Source: Methanomicrobiaceae archaeon
GTDB taxonomy: Archaea > Halobacteriota > Methanomicrobia > Methanomicrobiales > Methanomicrobiaceae
Direction: 5' to 3'
Assembly (NCBI GenBank): GCA_030628325.1
Contig: DAOVRB010000088.1
Coordinates: forward strand, 1 to 5,595
DNA: 5,595 nucleotides
Shown: positions 1 to 5,595 of the stretch, piece after piece
Numbering within the stretch: position 1 is the stretch's first letter
Layout: each line of letters opens with the position of its first letter
The notes under the pieces: model-generated
What the model was told of the DNA's origin: nothing
What the model saw: the letters and a program-made list of their open reading frames with translations, nothing else
The model's database searches: none
Position numbers and translations under genes: made by a program

Positions 1-1
1 C

Positions 2-139
2 CAGATAGGTACAGATATACGTGACGTGAAGGCATACCTGCGCCCGGACGGGAACTATGCCGAAGTCCGGGACAGTGGCGATTATCTCCTTCTGACAAAT
101 GCAGTTCTCATGATTGAAACAAAAGAGGGATCCACGTGA
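2..139 (+). CDS. C-terminal end of an unidentified upstream protein (partial)
   Basis: The frame is open from the left edge of the window and stops at TGA 137-139, giving 45 residues that include DIRDVKAYLRPDG and end NAVLMIETKEGST. The stop overlaps the GTG start of the following ABC ATPase by four bases (GTGA), so the gene almost certainly belongs to the same operon. The visible tail is soluble and mixed in charge, with a beta-like pattern (YLLLTNAVLMIET) and no C-terminal membrane anchor. I do not recognise the family. In MacB-like systems an extracytoplasmic adaptor often precedes the ATPase, so a secreted or membrane-tethered adaptor is a plausible guess, but nothing in these 45 residues proves it. 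That this is coding is fairly secure from the tight stop/start overlap; the function is unknown. Confidence 0.7.
   Translation, partial: QIGTDIRDVKAYLRPDGNYAEVRDSGDYLLLTNAVLMIETKEGST
125..129 (+). promoter_or_regulatory. Ribosome-binding site for the ABC ATPase
   Basis: GAGGG lies six bases before the GTG at 136. Its presence supports the uncommon GTG start, which also gives the normal N-terminus for this ATPase family (LEAEGLCKRY) and the GTGA overlap with the upstream stop. Confidence 0.6.
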
Positions 140-801
140 CACTGATACTGGAGGCAGAGGGTCTCTGCAAGAGATACGAAAATCACCTTACTGTATTAAA
201 CGGCGTTGACATTGCTGTTGAAGAAGGAGAGTTCATAACAGTTATCGGACGCAGCGGGAGTGGCAAGAGCACGCTCTTAAACATTGTCGGGTGTCTTGAC
301 AGCCCGACTTCAGGAACCGTCCGTATCGGAGGGAGGGAGGTGAACTATGATGACAACGCGTCCCTTGTGAACTTCCGCAGGCACTCTCTTGGTTTTGTCT
401 TTCAGCAGTTCAATCTCCTGCCTCTGTTAACAGCGTCTGAAAATATCGAATATCCGCTCCTCTTTACCGGGCACACACGGAATGAGCGGAAAAAACGTGC
501 AGAAGAACTGCTTGCTATTGTCGGCCTTGAGGACCGGGCCAGCCATTTCCCCCCCCAGTTATCCGGCGGTGAACAGCAGCGGGTTGCAATCGCCCGGGCA
601 CTTGTGAACAGATCGCCCCTTCTCCTCGCTGACGAGCCGACCGGCAACCTCGATTCGCAGACGTCCTTTGAAGTGTTTAAGCTTATGCAGGAGATAAACC
701 AAGAGCATGAGACGACATTTATTGTAGTCACCCATGAACGGGAATTCGGCTGGTATTCCAACCGCACCATTGAGATTAAGGACGGGAAGGTGGTTGTATG
801 A
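136..801 (+). CDS. ABC transporter ATP-binding protein, LolD/MacB type
   Basis: This is the cytoplasmic ATPase subunit that would hydrolyse ATP to drive the membrane permease encoded next. All nucleotide-binding motifs are intact in the 221 residues: Walker A GRSGSGKST (38-46), Q-loop in FVFQQFNLLP (87-96), signature LSGGEQQRV (142-150), Walker B LLLADEP (162-168, catalytic E167), D-loop NLDS (171-174) and switch histidine H200 in VVTH. The wording FVFQQFNLLP, LSGGEQQRVAIARAL and DEPTGNLDS is typical of the MacB/LolD/FtsE group (type VII ABC systems), and about 220 residues is the normal length for a stand-alone subunit. The gene starts at GTG 136, overlapping the upstream stop by four bases, and its own stop overlaps the permease start as ATGA (798-801), so subunit synthesis is probably coupled. 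The family is sure. The substrate cannot be read from the ATPase, and FtsE is less likely given the partner's size. Confidence 0.96.
   Translation: MTLILEAEGLCKRYENHLTVLNGVDIAVEEGEFITVIGRSGSGKSTLLNIVGCLDSPTSGTVRIGGREVNYDDNASLVNFRRHSLGFVFQQFNLLPLLTASENIEYPLLFTGHTRNERKKRAEELLAIVGLEDRASHFPPQLSGGEQQRVAIARALVNRSPLLLADEPTGNLDSQTSFEVFKLMQEINQEHETTFIVVTHEREFGWYSNRTIEIKDGKVVV
787..793 (+). promoter_or_regulatory. Ribosome-binding site for the permease
   Basis: AAGGTGG, inside the last codons of the ATPase gene, stands four bases before the ATG at 798. With the ATGA stop/start overlap it supports translational coupling of the two ABC subunits. Confidence 0.6.
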
Positions 802-2015
802 TCGGAAAATACATTGAATTTGCAAGAATTGCCGCCCGTCAGGTGATGCGGAAACGCACGAGATTCATACTGACAGTATTGGGAATAGCAATCGGCGTTG
901 CGGCGGTTGTGGGAATTATCTCTCTCGGTGAAGGTATCCGGGCCCAGTCAGTCACCATGATTGAAGAGCAGTCTGATCTTACGCTTCTTGAAGTGACCCC
1001 GGGTATGCGGGACGGTACACAGATACCACTTACCAGTGCAAAGACACGTGCTCTTGGAATAATCCCCCACGTCTGCGCCTCTGCGGGGGTGGTCAGGGAT
1101 GCGTATTCGACCGGTCAGCAGACCTACCTTGGCATAACAGGTATCAGCACTGCTGAGATGGAAGGGGTCTTTTCACCTGCCTACTATTCAGGCGGATCAT
1201 TTGGGACAGGCACCAGCGAAGTAGTGCTCGGATATGATATTGCAGACAAACTCCGGCGTTTTGAGGGTATCCGTCAGGGGGATACCTTTTCGGGATTTGT
1301 GCGGGAGTACGACGAGTCAGGTATGCCAGATGATACTGAGACCAGACTCACGGTCGCAGGCGTTCTCGTGGAGAGGGATGATCTCCTTGATGATATGGTG
1401 TTTATGGATGCCGGGACAGTGCAGGCGGTCCGTAGCGGTGAGACAGGATATGACACAGTCTACCTGAGAGTTGATACTCCTGACAACGTTTTTTACGTCG
1501 TAGAAGAGGTCCGTTCACTCGGTCTGGATGTCCACGGGGCGTTTGAGGAGATAGAATCGATTAATTCACTGATGGACATCCTCATCCTCGTCCTTTCGTT
1601 CTTTACCGGCATATCGCTGATTGTCGGTGTCCTTATGATCATCAATACGATGGTCATCTCTGTCTTTGAACGCACCCGTGAGATCGGTGTCACAATGGCG
1701 GTGGGAGCATCGCAGCGGGATGTTATGGCCTTAATTCTCTTTGAGTGCCTGTACATCGGTTTTGTCGGCGGTATTTGCGGTGATCTCCTTGGGATTCTCT
1801 TTTCCGGAGCTATTAACACAATAGGGAAGACATTTGTGATCTCTCATCTCGGTGAGAGCTTCTCATTCTTTGCAGGGGCGGATATTACACTCGTCACCCC
1901 TTCTCTCCTTCTCCTCGGAATGGTAATCGCCATTGTGCTCTCGCTCCTGTCAGGCATATACCCTGCATACAGGGCAGCCCACTTAAACCCTGTGGAGGCG
2001 TTTCGTAATGCATAA
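798..2015 (+). CDS. MacB/FtsX-family ABC transporter permease
   Basis: This is the membrane subunit that pairs with the preceding ATPase. The 405 residues show the MacB/LolC/E plan. A cytoplasmic N-terminal stretch rich in K/R (QVMRKRTRF, 15-23) leads into TM1 (about 23-43, ending ISLGEGI). A large extracytoplasmic domain follows (about 46-257, MacB_PCD-like). Three C-terminal helices come next (about 260-288, 309-338 and 366-390), forming the FtsX domain. Hallmarks are the coupling-helix motif ERTREIGVTMAVGAS (291-305) and the end IYPAYRAAHLNPVEAFR (387-403). Length and domain size fit MacB/LolC-type exporters rather than the shorter FtsX cell-division protein. The ATG at 798 overlaps the ATPase stop by four bases; the end overlaps the next gene by eight. 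Known relatives export peptides or lipoproteins or act as mechanical transmitters across the membrane. The substrate here is unknown, and the cell has no outer membrane if archaeal. Confidence 0.95.
   Translation: MIGKYIEFARIAARQVMRKRTRFILTVLGIAIGVAAVVGIISLGEGIRAQSVTMIEEQSDLTLLEVTPGMRDGTQIPLTSAKTRALGIIPHVCASAGVVRDAYSTGQQTYLGITGISTAEMEGVFSPAYYSGGSFGTGTSEVVLGYDIADKLRRFEGIRQGDTFSGFVREYDESGMPDDTETRLTVAGVLVERDDLLDDMVFMDAGTVQAVRSGETGYDTVYLRVDTPDNVFYVVEEVRSLGLDVHGAFEEIESINSLMDILILVLSFFTGISLIVGVLMIINTMVISVFERTREIGVTMAVGASQRDVMALILFECLYIGFVGGICGDLLGILFSGAINTIGKTFVISHLGESFSFFAGADITLVTPSLLLLGMVIAIVLSLLSGIYPAYRAAHLNPVEAFRNA
1994..1998 (+). promoter_or_regulatory. Ribosome-binding site deciding the start of the giant surface protein
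   Basis: A perfect GGAGG lies inside the permease gene, nine bases before the ATG at 2008. A second in-frame ATG at 2020 would be 21 bases away, too far. The site therefore favours 2008, which overlaps the permease stop by eight bases and gives a signal peptide with a basic start (MHK). Confidence 0.75.
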
Positions 2016-2082
2016 ACAGATGATTTCTATTGTATTTCTAATCCTTACAGTCCTCTCTCTTGCAGCGGTACCGGTAAGTGCA
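2008..2082 (+). other. Sec signal peptide of the giant surface protein
   Basis: Residues 1-25 begin MHKQM, continue with an uninterrupted hydrophobic core (ISIVFLILTVLSLAAV, 6-21) and end PVSA before D26. V23-S24-A25 is a classical signal peptidase I site. There is no cysteine at the cut, so it is not a lipoprotein. Export by the Sec route is the natural reading, which means the MacB-like complex is not needed to carry this protein across the membrane. Confidence 0.88.
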
Positions 2083-5000
2083 GACAGTTATGTCGGCGGA
2101 CAGCCGCTCTCAACAGTTCAGTCAGGCACAGTTTCAGGCGGTCTGTACTCAGATGCGTATTTTGGGATCTCCGGACAGGTCTCCGGGCAGCCAAATACGA
2201 TCTCAAAAACGTTCTCCCTGCCGCAGTATTCAGATATCAGCTGGGCACGCCTCTATGTTGCAGTATACTGCGGGAACATGGAGAAGAACTACCAGGGAAA
2301 AGCAGATATCAAATTTGACTCAGACGGCGACGGGACGTATGAAAAGATTCTCGGAACTGAGATCCTTGATGTGGAAAACGTCTTCCCGTCTTCAGGCGGG
2401 AGTGCCTGGGTCACAGTTAATGATCACTGCAACCGCGTTACAAGCGACTATCTGATGTGGTATGATGTCACTGCAATGATAAAAAGCCAAAATCCGGCAG
2501 CAACTGTATCCACAGGTAAGAAACCGGGATATACTGGTTTTTTTGACGGGCGTATCAAACTTATTGCGCTCGTAGTTGCCTATGAGGATGGAGATTGTGA
2601 CACTATATATTACTGGGTAAACCAGGGGCACGACGTCCACACACATAATGATGAAAATTATGTGGGGGAGACTGATTTTGACACTGAAGGGAAGCCTGAC
2701 GATTATGAGCAGGCAACCCTCTCTGTTATCCACATGGCCTCAACTGATGGCATATACAGATTTGCTTTCGAAGCACTCCCCGGTTCCGGTTCAGGCACAT
2801 TTTTTGGCGGGCAAAATGAGTGGGATGTCTCATCTCTGGTCAGAACTGACCGGGACTGCACTCTCACATACAAAAGAAGTGATGAATATTACAAAATACC
2901 ACTTGCGATACTCACCCTCACCTGCCCGGCAGAGGAAACGGGAAACATTCTTGTGACTTCGAAACCGGCAGGTGCTCTAATCTCTCTGTACAATGATGAT
3001 TCCGGGGACTTTGAGGATACAGGGAAAGTGACTAACGCAACCATTTACGGCGTCCCTGTGGGTTATCATGAGATCTCTGTACAAATGGAGAACTACGAGA
3101 GCCCTTCATCTGCGTTTGTAAATGTAAAAAGCGGGGAAACCGGATCAGTACACTTTAATCTTGTTCCTGTGACGGGCACCCTTGAGATTTCATCTGAGCC
3201 TGCTGGGGCATGGGTGACAGTTGACGGGGAGAATCTCTCCGTAAAAACACCATATACTCTTGACGGGATTATTGCCGGTGAACACGTTGTTGATCTCAAA
3301 AAATCCGGATGGAAACCTGTATCAAAGACAGTATCTGTCATAGAAGATGAGACAGTAACTCTTGAATTTTATCTAGAGGCAGATTCCGGTGACCAGGAGG
3401 ATGAAACAACTGATAGTACAGAGAACGGCTATGGTGGCAGGTCACTCTCACTGTACCGGACAGGCACACTCCACGGCGGGATTTATTTTGGAAATGTCAG
3501 TCTGTATACAGGCTTAATCGAACCCGGTGATTCGGTGGAATACAAAATCCCCGTAACTATTCCTCTGGGTGCAAAAGTGGATCATTCCCGTCTGTACCTG
3601 TACACCACATGGAGTCACAATGAGAAACAAAATGAGGGAACTGACCCTGAAATCGAACTCTCATGGGAAGGGACTGTCCTCCGTGCAGCTGATCAGTATT
3701 CTGACAGGAAAGGCGAAGGGGCATATGATTATGTTGTCGAGACCACTGCATATTCTCCTGTAATCAGAGAGAACGGTCCTGGCGAATACGTTGTCAGGGT
3801 AAAAAATCGCGGTCAGCCTGGTGAAGTGTTTGCTGCATACGGTCTCTTCCTTGTTGTAGTATACAAAGATTCTGCGTTGCCTCTCTCCTCATACTGGATA
3901 TATGAGGGATGCGACGCCCTCCTTGCCGGTTCATCATCCGGGATTTCAACAGACGATGCAACGACCAGCGCTGAATTTTTTGGGGTTGCTGCCCCTGAGA
4001 AGGTCGCCGGTGCCAGCCTGTATCTGACTGCCACCGCTGCAACCGGAAGCAGGGGCGACGAACACAGGATTATTTTTAATGACGCTGAGTGGTGCAACCT
4101 CCTGCAGGGGGGAGGGGCTGCAATCAGCATAGCAGAGATACCTGTGGGCAACAGCTTAAAAGCAGGTGCTAATCTTTTAAAGATCAGCAGTTATATTTCA
4201 GGGAGTTCTGATGGGGATTATATGGAGAACAGGAACGCCATATTACTCGTCAGTTACATGGACGATGCCGGTCTCAGTATACCGGAAAGTACAGATGAGT
4301 CAGCCGATCCTGATACCGGCGGATCTGGTGAGACCACAAAAGGTGCAGAAGAATTCCCTGTACTATATAACAACGGACGTGCATCTGCCACCCATATTTC
4401 CGCAGACAAAGGAGCCCTTGAACTGTATATCCAGGAAGGGACTTCGTTTTTAAATGCTCAGGGTCTCCCTGTCTCATCTGTAAGTATCAGGAACATTACC
4501 GGTGATTGCGCTTTTAACAAAGAGGGGTATCTCCGGATATACCGGATAGGTCCTTTAGGTGCAACGGCAGATATACCCATTACGCTTATTGCCACTGCTC
4601 CGGAATGCAGTGGGGATAGTCGCGGACTCTCATTTTTCACTCTGAACACTACATCAGGTGAATGGTCTCTTCTTGATACAGATTATGATCACAAATCCTC
4701 TGTTCTTTCAGCCCGTATCTCCAATTCCGGAGTCATTGCCATCGGGAACTGCGAAGGCGGGAGTCCCGGCGTTGCCGGGCAGGAGAGTTCTCCTGATCTG
4801 ATATCATCCTTTTTATCATGGTTTGGCGGATTGTTCTCATTCCTGTTTTCGCCGGCTGAAAAACCTGTCTCCACACCTTCAGGTACAGAAGAAATATTTG
4901 CAGAATCAACACCGGTTTCTGTCTCTGTTGGCAGTGAAAAGTCAGAGTCTGATCTTACAATCTGCTCCAATCCACCGGGTTCACTTGTATATATCGATGG

Positions 5001-5595
5001 TGCGTACACAGGAAAAACAACCCCGTACACCGCCTGCGGCCTCTCTCCGGGTGAGCATACTCTTATCCTGAGACAGGATGGATGGAGTGACTTTGCAGAG
5101 GTGATCTCTGTTGATGGTAATATGAAAATCATGGCAGATATGACTCCGTCCGGTTCCAGTGCAGTTGATAAGTTAAAAATTGCGGAAATTGACTGTATCT
5201 CTGAAGAGAGCCATACAGGCGGGATATATATTGATTCGTTCCCTGATGGTGCGGATATATACATCGACAACAGGAAATTTTCAGGTACAACACCCTGTAT
5301 TATACACGGACTTAAGGAAGGTCTCCATACTGTCAGGCTGGATATTAAGTCGAAAGATAGTGTTTCTGAATATAATTTTGGTTCAGTTCCGGTATGGGTG
5401 TACCCTGACTCAGTCATTTATCTCTCCCGCAACGGCTTAAAAAGCCACCTTAACAGGGAGATTGAAATTGCTTCGGAATTCTATGCCGGGGACCGGTTCT
5501 CAGTAAACGGAATTTATCAGGGGAATAATGTTCCTGATGTAGCTGAACCGGATGAGGCACAGTCGGTTGTAACTCTGCTGCACAGGAATAGTTAC
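2008..5595 (+). CDS. Giant secreted surface protein with two DUF3344-like modules and four PEGA-like repeats (3' end beyond the window)
   Basis: One frame stays open from ATG 2008 to the final base: 1196 codons with no stop, so the protein is larger than this. Order of parts: signal peptide (1-25); DUF3344-like module 1 (about 26-306); PEGA-like repeats 1 and 2 (312-460); acidic linker DSGDQEDETTDSTENG (459-474); DUF3344-like module 2 (about 480-753); Ser/Thr/Asp/Gly linker (757-782); unassigned beta-rich domain (783-916); hydrophobic segment (932-949); Ser/Thr/Pro linker (950-980); PEGA-like repeats 3 and 4 (981-1140); unassigned tail (1141-1196). DUF3344 and PEGA domains are known from secreted methanogen proteins; DUF3344 has no known function and PEGA is thought to be a surface beta-domain. 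No catalytic motif is visible. It overlaps the permease gene by eight bases, so it is probably made together with the ABC complex, as substrate or extracellular partner (inference). The anchor must lie downstream. The reading frame is very secure; the role is unknown. Confidence 0.94.
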   Translation, partial: MHKQMISIVFLILTVLSLAAVPVSADSYVGGQPLSTVQSGTVSGGLYSDAYFGISGQVSGQPNTISKTFSLPQYSDISWARLYVAVYCGNMEKNYQGKADIKFDSDGDGTYEKILGTEILDVENVFPSSGGSAWVTVNDHCNRVTSDYLMWYDVTAMIKSQNPAATVSTGKKPGYTGFFDGRIKLIALVVAYEDGDCDTIYYWVNQGHDVHTHNDENYVGETDFDTEGKPDDYEQATLSVIHMASTDGIYRFAFEALPGSGSGTFFGGQNEWDVSSLVRTDRDCTLTYKRSDEYYKIPLAILTLTCPAEETGNILVTSKPAGALISLYNDDSGDFEDTGKVTNATIYGVPVGYHEISVQMENYESPSSAFVNVKSGETGSVHFNLVPVTGTLEISSEPAGAWVTVDGENLSVKTPYTLDGIIAGEHVVDLKKSGWKPVSKTVSVIEDETVTLEFYLEADSGDQEDETTDSTENGYGGRSLSLYRTGTLHGGIYFGNVSLYTGLIEPGDSVEYKIPVTIPLGAKVDHSRLYLYTTWSHNEKQNEGTDPEIELSWEGTVLRAADQYSDRKGEGAYDYVVETTAYSPVIRENGPGEYVVRVKNRGQPGEVFAAYGLFLVVVYKDSALPLSSYWIYEGCDALLAGSSSGISTDDATTSAEFFGVAAPEKVAGASLYLTATAATGSRGDEHRIIFNDAEWCNLLQGGGAAISIAEIPVGNSLKAGANLLKISSYISGSSDGDYMENRNAILLVSYMDDAGLSIPESTDESADPDTGGSGETTKGAEEFPVLYNNGRASATHISADKGALELYIQEGTSFLNAQGLPVSSVSIRNITGDCAFNKEGYLRIYRIGPLGATADIPITLIATAPECSGDSRGLSFFTLNTTSGEWSLLDTDYDHKSSVLSARISNSGVIAIGNCEGGSPGVAGQESSPDLISSFLSWFGGLFSFLFSPAEKPVSTPSGTEEIFAESTPVSVSVGSEKSESDLTICSNPPGSLVYIDGAYTGKTTPYTACGLSPGEHTLILRQDGWSDFAEVISVDGNMKIMADMTPSGSSAVDKLKIAEIDCISEESHTGGIYIDSFPDGADIYIDNRKFSGTTPCIIHGLKEGLHTVRLDIKSKDSVSEYNFGSVPVWVYPDSVIYLSRNGLKSHLNREIEIASEFYAGDRFSVNGIYQGNNVPDVAEPDEAQSVVTLLHRNSY
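2083..2925 (+). other. DUF3344-like module 1 (residues 26-306)
   Basis: Recognisable landmarks are GGLYSDAYFG (44-53), WARLYVAVYCGNM (79-91), a DSDGDGTYE loop (104-112), NDHCNRVTSDYLMWYDVT (138-155), FDGRIKLIALVVAYEDG (179-195), YWVNQGHD (202-209) and the closing YYKIPLAILTLT (294-305). These resemble the DUF3344 family of methanogen surface proteins as I remember it. The DxDxDGxxE loop (D104, D106, D108, E112) looks like a calcium-binding loop, which is inference only. The module holds five of the protein's fourteen visible cysteines (88, 141, 197, 284, 306), which could form disulfides outside the cell. Confidence 0.72.
2941..3387 (+). repeat. PEGA-like repeats 1 and 2 (residues 312-460)
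   Basis: Repeat 1 starts GNILVTSKPAGALISLYND (312-330) and continues IYGVPVGYHEISVQMENYE. Repeat 2 starts GTLEISSEPAGAWVTVDGE (390-408) and continues TPYTLDGIIAGEHVVDLKKSGW. Both show the PEGA pattern: a strand, S-x-P-x-G-A, a strand with a D/N-G turn, a T-P stretch, then G-x-H-x-V/I and a K/E-x-G/N-aromatic end. Repeat 1 has a longer loop (DDSGDFEDTGKVTNAT) in place of the usual short 'xG.TP' link. Neither repeat contains cysteine. Confidence 0.82.
3445..4266 (+). other. DUF3344-like module 2 (residues 480-753)
   Basis: This is a diverged second copy of module 1. It begins SLYRTGTLHGGIYFGNVSLY, parallel to SGTVSGGLYSDAYFGI in copy 1. It then has HSRLYLYTTW (526-535) against WARLYVAVY, GLFLVVVYKDS (612-622) against IALVVAYEDG, and YWIYEGCD (629-636) against YWVNQGHD. 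A further half (about 650-753) ends MENRNAILLVSYM. The family match is by pattern memory; the internal duplication is directly visible. Copy 2 lacks the DxDxDG loop and has only two cysteines (635, 696). Confidence 0.68.
4354..4755 (+). other. Unassigned beta-rich domain (residues 783-916)
   Basis: Short alternating hydrophobic strands fill this region, for example GALELYIQEGTSFLNAQG, YLRIYRIGPLGATADIPITL and LSFFTLNTTSGEWSLLDTDY. The last part (a strand, then S/T-G-E-W, then L-x-T, and a final strand before ISNSGVIAIGN) resembles the C-terminal part of a beta-sandwich domain common in archaeal surface proteins with a PGF-CTERM anchor. I cannot give a family name with confidence. Cysteines at 834, 867 and 915 lie in it. 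Confidence 0.5.
4801..4854 (+). other. Internal hydrophobic segment (residues 932-949)
   Basis: Eighteen residues with no charge, ISSFLSWFGGLFSFLFSP, sit between the unassigned beta-rich domain and a Ser/Thr/Pro-rich linker (AEKPVSTPSGTEE). It is rich in aromatic residues (six Phe/Trp) and has a central GG. It is marginal in length for a membrane span. It may be a membrane-dipping or amphipathic helix, or a sticky surface patch. Confidence 0.6.
4948..5427 (+). repeat. PEGA-like repeats 3 and 4 (residues 981-1140)
   Basis: Repeat 3 has SDLTICSNPPGSLVYIDGA (981-999), then TGKTTPYTACGLSPGEHTLILRQDGW. Repeat 4 has GIYIDSFPDGADIYIDNRK (1072-1090), then SGTTPCIIHGLKEGLHTVRL. These are closer to the standard PEGA form than repeats 1 and 2, keeping the G-x-T-TP link. 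Unlike the first pair they contain cysteines: C986 and C1010 within repeat 3, C1097 in repeat 4. The end of repeat 4 is unusual, breaking into an NFGSVPVWVYPD stretch where a plain strand would be expected. Confidence 0.82.

Noticed and set aside
402..770. Antisense open frame of 122 codons
   Set aside because: It lies opposite the conserved signature and Walker B region of the ABC ATPase; the translation is rich in Ser, Arg and Cys and shows no family features.
1493..1819. Antisense open frame of 108 codons inside the permease
   Set aside because: It mirrors the codons of the permease transmembrane helices; no ribosome-binding site or domain pattern was seen.
2020..2022. Alternative ATG start for the giant surface protein
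   Set aside because: It would still leave a signal peptide, but the GGAGG at 1994-1998 is spaced correctly only for the ATG at 2008, which also keeps the basic residue K3.
2078..2455. Short + strand open frame of 125 codons
   Set aside because: It is a shifted frame within the giant gene. The overlapping frame carries a signal peptide and the DUF3344-like pattern and continues far past it, so this one is a shadow.
5221..5270. Near-repeated GGATATATA tracts
   Set aside because: The two copies encode the GIYID and DIYID strands of one PEGA repeat. They are explained by coding constraint and are too short to be a mobile or regulatory repeat.
4689..5417. Long antisense open frame of 242 codons on the - strand
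   Set aside because: It lies wholly inside the giant + strand gene, opposite well-formed PEGA repeats. Its translation is low-complexity and Ser/Pro/Glu-rich with no recognisable domain, as expected of the mirror of a Ser/Thr/Gly-rich coding sequence.

Overview
The window suggests a methanogenic archaeon, most likely of the Methanomicrobiales. This rests on a very large secreted protein carrying DUF3344-type and PEGA modules, a combination typical of surface proteins in that group. It also rests on the archaeal style of the LolD/MacB-type ATPase and permease. Base composition looks balanced and no rRNA or marker gene is present, so the genus cannot be given.

All coding is on the + strand with no intergenic space. 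The layout is (1) the last 45 codons of an unidentified gene ending at 139; (2) an ABC ATPase of 221 aa (136-801); (3) a MacB/FtsX-type permease of 405 aa (798-2015); (4) a gene that opens at 2008 and is still open at the last base (5595), giving at least 1196 codons without a stop. The junctions overlap by 4, 4 and 8 bases, and each internal start has a purine-rich ribosome-binding site. This is the signature of one translationally coupled operon. No promoter or terminator lies inside the window; both must be outside it.

The large fourth gene is the main content. It starts with a clear Sec signal peptide (predicted cut VSA|D, residues 25/26). Then follow a first DUF3344-like module, two PEGA-like repeats, an acidic linker, a second DUF3344-like module, a Ser/Thr/Asp/Gly linker, an unassigned beta-rich domain, a short strongly hydrophobic segment, a Ser/Thr/Pro-rich linker, two more PEGA-like repeats, and an unassigned end that runs off the window. 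It is therefore a modular cell-surface protein whose anchor is not visible here.

Working model (inference): the ATPase and permease form a type VII (MacB/LolCDE-like) ABC complex in the cytoplasmic membrane. The signal-peptide-bearing giant protein, translated with it, is its surface partner or is served by it. In an archaeon without an outer membrane the usual MacB or Lol roles cannot apply directly, so the true function of this coupled set is open.
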